Shown here piece after piece: positions 57,710 through 64,000 of a stretch of DNA of 64,000 nt. The stretch lies in contig BSYO01000022.1 in the NCBI GenBank assembly GCA_033239525.1, forward strand, positions 8,513,947 to 8,577,946, given 5' to 3'. Each line of letters opens with the position of its first letter. The first letter of the stretch is position 1. Both the position numbers and the translations under genes were made by a program. The DNA is from Nepenthes gracilis (taxonomy: Eukaryota > Streptophyta > Magnoliopsida > Caryophyllales > Nepenthaceae). The notes below the pieces were generated by a model. It had not been told where the DNA came from, searched no databases, and was given only the letters and a program-made list of their open reading frames with translations.

Positions 57710-59147
57710 GCTGAGTTCACCCACTTAAACGGCGACGTTTTGAAGGCAAAACGTGCAGGAAGAAAGCCAACAGACGCCCTCCACGTGGTAGATTCCTGAA
57801 GCTTCACGCCTTTCCAAGGCGCATCATTATGGCGCAACGCCCCAAGATTTCCCACGCATTTAATGCACCAAATGGCCAGGCAGATGTGACAACCACTTGT
57901 GGTGATTAAGCTTAATCGTGGGACTGATGGTCAACATTGTGACCCTTAAGATGTGACCAAGAATCTCTTCCCGATTTCCCGCCGCATCCTCCCATCGACG
58001 GTCAACATTGTGACTCGAGGGACTGGATCGAGGGGTTTAGTCGCAAGTGTCTAGAGACGCTCAAATGCACGGAACGGAGCGTGACACAATCGAAAAGCAA
58101 ACTAACCAAATAGGGTGGTCCGAAAAGCAGTCAATAAGAAAATAAGCATGCCACAAGATAGAAGGATAAAGGCAAAGGGTTACTTCTTTTATTAATCAAG
58201 GCTTTTTCTACAAAGTATAATGTTTGCAGCAGCAAACGTATAAGAAAGAGGAAGAAAATATGGCAAGGGACCTAGGCCCCTAGGTGACTGCCCTAGCCGC
58301 TTCGAGTGCGCTAGAGAACGTTATCTACGTGAGATTACCACGGCCCCGCCGCTAGCTACCCAACAAGCCAAAGCACCGAGAGCAGCCAGATGTCGATCAG
58401 CCTCGGTGGGAAAATGACCCCAATTTTAACCGCCAAGACAAAACTGACACCAACGGCAGGAGCCTCCGACAAGGACGCCATGGGCTACACTCCCATAATG
58501 GAGGCTCCGCCCTTCGCCTCCCTTCTAGAGAGAGCGTACGGTGGTCCATGTGAAGTGGAGACATGAGCGACGCTCCATACACCGGTGGTAAGGCCTCCGG
58601 GACGGCTCCGCCATAGTCCCACTACACATTGGAGGACGTCGCCTCATGGGGGGGACACGTGACGACAACAGAGTGGCCGAGCCATCTTCATCAGTATGAG
58701 GAATCGCCAACAACGAGGGCATGAAGAAGTCTTTGTCAAGAGTTTCGGATCTCCAGCTAAGCCATCTGATTCCTTCGAGGACTCCCACTAGAGATGGGGC
58801 GAGCCAAGACCCTCGCATTACTCCTCCAAATCCAGTCGAGAGATAAGCCACATCGGTCAAAGAGTCCCATTTATGGGCAAGTTGGCGTCCTCCCAGCACC
58901 TAATGGGGCACACTATCCTGTGGACGTCTTTCATGGAACAGGAAAACCCTCAAATCTGATACAACCTCAGGTGTGCGAATCCTTCCATTTGAAGCGCCAA
59001 ATCACTGCGGTACCAGAAAAGCCTGCGCAACTGCCTGGGGAAGGCGCGAAGTGGGAAAACAACAAGCATTGGTGCATCCTGAGGGAAACGCAACATCTGC
59101 AAATTGGACCAAGAAAGGCATGCCAAGCTGCTACTACAGTTCGGCCC
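57710..59147. other. Element 2 region before the 3' LTR
   Basis: Non-coding 3' region of the element. A 124-codon minus-strand frame (58,899-58,525) and a plus-strand frame at 58,794-59,288 that runs into the LTR lack motifs. The minus strand has AATAAA-like sequence near 58,190, which could mark a third antisense unit, but no coding evidence supports it. Confidence 0.4.
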
Positions 59148-59148
59148 A

Positions 59149-59163
59149 GGCATGGGGGTTTAG
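59149..59163 (+). other. Element 2 polypurine tract
   Basis: GGCATGGGGGTTTAG sits directly before the 3' LTR start TGTTGGG. Confidence 0.75.
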
Positions 59164-60052
59164 TGTTGGGTCTAGTGCAAAGGCACAAAGAGATACGAAA
59201 CCCAACCCACCAAGCAACGGCCCAGATAAGGAATCTAGCTTTGCGCTTTAGAGCGGCTTACGTGGCAGCCCATACTCGCAACCAATAAACGACGCCAGCG
59301 GCCCATTAATACGGCTGTCGGGGGACAGTGGTGGTGTAAAAAAAACGAGCCAATGGGGAGAGAGTTAGCGTTTCCAGTAGCGATTGGCACCGTTGCTTGC
59401 AGTTCTCTAGCCAATCCCAACACTAGGGGTAGACCAAGCGTGACCGGCCAGCTCCCGGTCGACTGCCACTGCAAGATAACAATTGGCATACTAGCAATTG
59501 CCGACAACAATAAATGGTCAATGAACCCGTACTTGGGGATTCTCGCGCCCAAAGCCCCCAACCAAGGGGCCTATAAAATCCCTCCCCTTCTATAAGGAAA
59601 GGGATTGATCAATTGGATCCTTGAACAATTGGTTATACGTCGAACAAGCAAGTTAAGCTCAAAAACCCTCTTCTAGGTCCGACTCTCTCAGCCTTCTTAG
59701 GCGACGAGAATTAGCCACCCACTGCGGTGCATCCCGGGATCCAGGCCTCCCAATACCCGCTCACTCATCTCGCACATTTGCATTCATACACTCCCAACGT
59801 ATTTGCAGCATAATTCGGTTCACCTCTAAACGTGCACCCCTTTCCATTTATTGTGAGAAGTTGCTAACTTGAGTGTCGAGTATTTTCGGTGGAGGAACTC
59901 CTGTTGGACCTCTGATCTCTTGTTTGTTAGTTGTATTGTGTAGGTATTAGGTTAACAGGGACGGAGACCGTACCCGTTCGTGATTGCCTCCAAACAACAT
60001 GGAATCTAAAGGCTCCCTAATCCATACAACAATCGGGACCCGGGACGCAATA
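59164..60052 (+). repeat. Element 2, 3' LTR
   Basis: TGTTGGGTCTAGTGC to GACGCAATA, 889 bases. It is homologous throughout to 49,812-50,704, with TATAAAA at 59,572-59,578. Confidence 0.93.
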
Positions 60053-60057
60053 ATTCT
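60053..60057. repeat. Target-site duplication ATTCT, right copy
   Basis: Matches 49,807-49,811 and sets the 3' LTR end at 60,052 (GACGCAATA). Confidence 0.9.
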
Positions 60058-61169
60058 ATAATCCAAAATTAATTTTAAATTAGGCTTTAAATGAAGACCT
60101 AAAATGTAATTATTTAGTTAATCTACTTAAATCCAAACCAAATTTGAGACACAAACCTATATCAAATGTCATTAAACGGTTTGAATAATAATATAACTAT
60201 CCAATTATAGGATTTAGAAGCCACATATGATTTCAAATATCAAAAACTGTTCAACTTTAAATCATATGTAAGGAAAAGCATATTAATCAATATGATAGTA
60301 TTCATCTAATAATAACTACAAATGATATCTGAATTTAACAATGGATTGGCCGATGGCCATATATAGAATAAAACCAAATATCTTAAAAATCAAAACCTGA
60401 CAACTGTTGATTTGAAACATTAAATTTACATTACATCAATCTGAATATCCTAAAGATTATTTACTAAAAATTTTTTTCTTTTTTGAAAATATTTACAAGT
60501 TTATCTAAACTCTCTAATATGAAAAATTAGCAAATGATGGTATTAATAAACTTACGCTCAATAAAACATATAAATTTTATTTGTGGATATATATTGAACA
60601 AAATACGTGAAGGATGATGTCATAATTAAATTTTGATATGTTGATAATGTTAATTTTTGATAAAACATGGGAAAGTCGTATACTAATAAATGAACATGCC
60701 AAAATTGTACAATTATAAAAGACATGCCAAAAACCATATATTAATAAACAATCATGTTGAAAATTATACAAGTGCAGAAATCATGTCAAAATTATATAAA
60801 TACTTAAAAATATAGGACATGCAAAAATCAATCAATATGTATGAAAATATGTGATATATAAAAATCATAGTAACATATAAAAATCAATTATCATTAATAA
60901 CCTTACAAATAAGAGTTGAATATTAAATTTTAAATTATATTTATTTTTAAATAGTTAACTTATAAATGGATCAACTATATATTATTCCAAATAATCAGAA
61001 TAAAGTACTACTTTTCTCACTTATAAATATTAGGTAAGACATTCAATTTATAAATAATATATTAAGATATGTCCTAATATATTCTATAAATTCAGTATAA
61101 TAATTCTTATTTGATTAAAATTAAAAATTCTACACAAAAAAATAAATATACAGATATTTTCTCATGCTG
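60058..61169 (+). repeat. Old LTR sequence (family D), left part
   Basis: AT-rich sequence contiguous, across element 2, with 49,690-49,806 and, across the solo LTR, with 62,797-63,491. It contains the 'ggattggccgatggccatatatag' type segment near 60,345 found in the other family D copies. No gene. Confidence 0.45.
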
Positions 61170-61463
61170 TGATGCGTCCCTGGATCCTAATTACTGTTGA
61201 GGACAGAAAACCACTTAATCTCCCTTGTTAGATGGAATTAAAGTAGGCATAGGACTGTAACTCAAAACCTAGATCTTGCATACCACAATTGAAAACAAGA
61301 GGTCAAAAAACGACGGAAATTGTCCCAACCGTATATCCTCCAACGCTTAAATCAGATTTTTTTTTAGAATAAAAAGATGTTAGAAAGATGTGAGAAATAC
61401 ATATATACACATGGTGGTGGATTGAGCATTTAGATACACTAGTTAATGGAGGCTTAGAAATAC

Positions 61464-62020
61464 TGGGCAACTTAAAGATGCGCCTACTGAGGGGTAATTT
61501 GGAGGTGCGCCCGACAAAGGGACAATTTGAAAGTATTTTTGACAAAGGGGTGGCTTAGAGGAGCACCCGTATAGGGGCAACTTAAATGTGCGCCCGATTG
61601 AGGGATTGCTTGGAGGTGCGCCCACTATGAGGTGGCTTGGAGGTGTGCCCAACTAATGGGCAGCTTGGAAGTGTACTAGTAGAGGGACAACTTAAAGGAG
61701 CGCTCGTAGAGGGGCGATTTAGAAGTGTGCTCGGTAGAGGGGCGTCGTAGAGGTACGCCCGGTAGAGGGGTATCGTAGAGGTACGCCCGGTAGAGGGGCA
61801 GTTTAGATGAACACCCATAGAGGGCGGTTTAGAGTTGCGTCCGACAGAGGAGTGTCTTAGAGGTGCGTCTGATTGAGGGACAATTTGGAGGTATGTCCGA
61901 TTGAGGGATGGCTTGGAGGTGCACCAGGTAAATGAACATCTCAGAGGTGGTCCCTGCAGGGTGGCATCTTAGAGGAGTACCTATAGAGGGACATTTTGGA
62001 GGTGCACCTAGCTAAAGAGT
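61464..62020. repeat. 28-bp minisatellite, about 20 copies
   Basis: Consensus about GGGCARCTTGGAGGTGCGCC followed by CGATTGAG. Two adjacent copies near 61,739-61,796 are almost identical; the others differ by several bases. Minus-strand frames of 69-80 codons through it are artefacts. Confidence 0.9.
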
Positions 62021-62087
62021 CTTGGAGATGCAAGATTGAGCTCATGGATGAGGGTGGACCCCTTAGATGGGGCCCGGAAGGAGGGTT

Positions 62088-62575
62088 GGCCTCCTGCTGG
62101 ATGAAGTGCTCCTGACTTCAGGACGAATGGCTAATTCTTAGACGGTGTGCTTTTGGCTCCAGGACAAAGGGATCTTGGCTCTCGGATAAAGGGCTTTTGG
62201 TTCTGGGATAGAGGGCTGACTCCTGGACAGATGGCTCATGACTCCTGGATGGAGTAGTCGTGGCTCTGAGATGGAGTGCTCATGGCTTCGTGATGGAGTG
62301 TTCGTGGTTCTGGGACGGAAGGCTCCTAGCTCTAAGGCAGAGGGTTGGCTCCAAAATGGAGGACTCATGACTCCGGGATGGAGTGCTCCTAGATCCATGA
62401 CGGAGGTCTCTTGACTTCGAGATGGAGTGCTCCTGGCTCAAGTATAGAGGACTCATTGCTCTAGGGCAAAGTGCTTCGAGGCGGAGCGCTCCAGACTCTC
62501 AAACGGAGGGCTCCTGGCTGTCGAACGGAGGGCGACTCCTGGAAGGCAAGTAGGCCTCCTGGAAGGAGGGCAGCT
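62088..62575. repeat. 22-bp minisatellite, about 20 copies
   Basis: Consensus about CGTGGCTCTGGGATGGAGKGCT. It directly follows the 28-bp array inside the same LTR. Open frames on both strands (62,138-62,398 minus; 62,471-62,665 plus) are by-products. Confidence 0.88.
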
Positions 62576-62796
62576 CTTGATGGAGGGTATGCCCCTTTCT
62601 TGGGAATGTCGAGTCATCTGAAACTCGTCTTTCTAAGCTCGAGGGTGCCTGACTTTATAGTGTGATCCGCAAATGTACTCCTCTTACTTAGGCAATGTGG
62701 GACATTTCACATTGAAAAAATTTTGTTGGGTTAAAATTGAGTTGTGAGCCTGCTGTTGGACCTAGCCCATTAAGCCCATGGTTGTTGGACCCATCA

Positions 62797-63491
62797 TGCT
62801 AAAAAATTAATACCTTCCATCAAAGTCAAAATAGAGTTTTCTTCATTTTTCTTATCAATATATGATATGTAAAAATAATAATGTAAGAATTATTAACATA
62901 TAGAAATACAGGTATAAATATAGGAATAAGAAAATATCATATATATATATATAAGTATTTAAAATTAAAAATACTCAAAAATTTTAAAAATAAGTAGCAA
63001 CAAGTAAAATATACTTTAGATTTATTTACCTTCACTTGAAATTACTAAAGATTATTTGATTTATCTTTAAATTCACTTTCTTTTTCCTTTTTTCTCTTCT
63101 TTTCTCCCCTTTTCTTTTATCTTTTTATATCTTCTCTTAAAATTTTAACAAAACTAAGCTGAAATCGTCCAGAGGATTTTTTTCGAAGAAACTAGTAAAT
63201 GTGCATCGGTAAGGTGTGATTCAAATATAGAGGCAATATATATAGCACACGAGCACCCTCAAGTTTCCATTAGACATTAATATTCTAATTCAAATATGCA
63301 CAAGCCTCATTTGAGCGCACATTAGGTACAAACATTTTACTAAAAACACACTCTTGTGTGGATCATTGTATGTTAATACGCTATTCAGCCTAACTTGTGT
63401 CAATCTAACATTTGATTTTTGACCCAAATTTAAAAATTTTATTAATCTAATTTAATTAAGGATCATTAAAATGATTTTTGGGAATCATATC
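62797..63491 (+). repeat. Old LTR sequence (family D), right part
   Basis: It resumes family D after the solo LTR: an AT-rich stretch, the CT-rich segment (63,065-63,135) and the gcacacgagcaccctcaag segment (63,245-63,380), matching 8.67-9.0 kb and 28.85-29.29 kb. Confidence 0.5.
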
Positions 63492-64000
63492 TGATGCGTC
63501 CATAGGACCTGGATTAATGTACGAATCAGGGAGTCAAGTATTGCCTCAGTGGATTTGTATAGTGACTGATCCTATTTTCGTAACATCAAACCCTTATCCT
63601 ATGCATTATAATAAAATGAACCAGAAGTAAAAGGTATACGAAATTCACTTCCAAATATATCTTTCGACGCTAAAATTAGTAATCTTTCTCATTGGAAGGA
63701 AATATTAGAAAATAGTACTAGAAATGAAAAGAGGATGGGGATGAATGTGAATTATGAGGGTTTCGCTCAACTTGATGCACTCGAACGTCAGAGAATTTTT
63801 TTTCTCACTTTTTTGTGTTCTCCTTTTCTCTCTGGGAGGATTGGTAGTTATTGTCAGAATTCTTGTCCATACGTTGAGCCGTTTTATAACAACTATTATA
63901 AGGTGTTACTTGTTAGTATGTATAATGAGAAAATCGTCTGGCTATTAACTGTGGACTGTTTCACCCATTTTTAGATAGGGTTAATTATTGGCTCATTATT
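63492..64000 (-). repeat. Partial LTR of the element 1 family, cut by window end
   Basis: It begins TGATGCGTCCATAGGACCTG right after family D sequence, like the starts at 11,285 and 61,170, and has a related TCTTTCGACGCTAAA segment near 63,660. Whether it is solo or part of a full element cannot be seen. Frames at 63,735-63,974 are not supported. Confidence 0.6.

Larger units (their letters stand above)
49812..60052 (+). mobile_element. Element 2: full-length, internally deleted Tat-like retrotransposon
   Basis: It is 10.24 kb, flanked by a perfect 5-bp duplication ATTCT. Order: 5' LTR, primer-binding site, a scrap of gag, RT end, RNase H domains, integrase, hairpin-rich 3' region, two antisense coiled-coil modules on the minus strand, polypurine tract, 3' LTR. 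About 2.8 kb found in element 1 between the primer-binding site and the RT end is missing. LTRs show no obvious similarity to those of element 1, so this is a different family with the same plan. A hand count of the first 60 LTR bases gives 10 mismatches. Confidence 0.94.
61170..62796 (-). mobile_element. Solo LTR with two internal minisatellites
   Basis: It starts TGATGCGTCCCTGGATCC and ends GTTGGACCCATCA, the same end pair as the element 1 LTR family. It keeps family strings near the left end (AACAAGAGGTCA and TTGTCCCAACCG, then CTCCAACGCTTAAATCAG). Flanks are TGCTG (61,165-61,169) and TGCTA (62,797-62,801), a duplication with one mismatch. A minus-strand TATA-like CTATAAAG lies near 62,652-62,659. 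Two tandem arrays make up about two thirds of its length. Confidence 0.85.

Noticed and set aside
61303..62665. Several 60-90 codon frames and the possibility of a CRISPR-like array
   Set aside because: The units are head-to-tail minisatellite repeats without unique spacers, inside a plant LTR; frames are periodic artefacts.
1..64000. tRNA, rRNA or small RNA genes
   Set aside because: I looked for tRNA-type GGTTCRA boxes and rRNA-like segments and saw none convincing; GGTTCGAC in the 40-bp array is part of the repeat.

Overview
This 64 kb window is nuclear DNA from a flowering plant. Two intact plant-type protein genes sit among nested Ty3/gypsy LTR retrotransposons, solo LTRs, LINE fragments and long AT-rich stretches. 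One gene has three GT-AG introns. Nothing bacterial or organellar is visible. The species cannot be named from the sequence.

Layout. 1-9.15 kb: two oppositely oriented Ty3/gypsy pol fragments, then several kb of old, long LTR sequence (here called LTR family D) holding a 309-bp tandem duplication and AT/CA-rich simple repeats. 9.5-10.2 kb: an Athila-like integrase fragment. 11.28-12.51 kb: a solo LTR with a perfect 5-bp target-site duplication (TSD). 12.7-13.2 kb: an intact intronless DUF538 gene on the minus strand. 13.6-14.16 kb: a second solo LTR with a perfect TSD. 14.2-31 kb: mostly AT-rich decayed sequence with a Tat-like integrase end, a Transposase_28-like antisense ORF remnant, a duplicated LINE reverse-transcriptase fragment and another family D LTR. 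32.09-36.72 kb: a complete four-exon minus-strand gene for a DUF616 (TOD1/MUCI70-type) Golgi glycosyltransferase-like protein.

37.3-48.7 kb: full-length element 1, a Tat-like Ty3/gypsy retrotransposon on the minus strand with TSD TAGGG. It has LTRs of about 1.12 kb, decayed gag and pol, and a plus-strand antisense ORF between pol and the 3' LTR. 49.8-60.05 kb: full-length element 2, a different Tat-like element on the plus strand with TSD ATTCT. It has lost most of gag, protease and RT but keeps RNase H and integrase, and it carries two antisense coiled-coil modules. 60.06-63.49 kb: more family D LTR, interrupted by a 1.6-kb solo LTR (61,170-62,796) that contains two adjacent minisatellites. 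A further relative of that LTR starts at 63,492 and runs off the window.

How the parts relate. The two host genes have no visible functional link. The 3' LTR of element 1 lies about 600 bp upstream of the DUF616 start codon and its TATA box points toward that gene. The DUF538 gene lies between two solo LTRs. The most interesting signal is the recurrence, in three separate Tat-like elements, of an antisense gene of the 'putative gypsy type transposon' family. In element 1 it has its own TATA boxes and poly(A) signal. Such antisense ORFs are known in the Tat lineage but their function is not. I saw no convincing wholly new system. All retroelement genes here are disrupted by stops, frameshifts or deletions.
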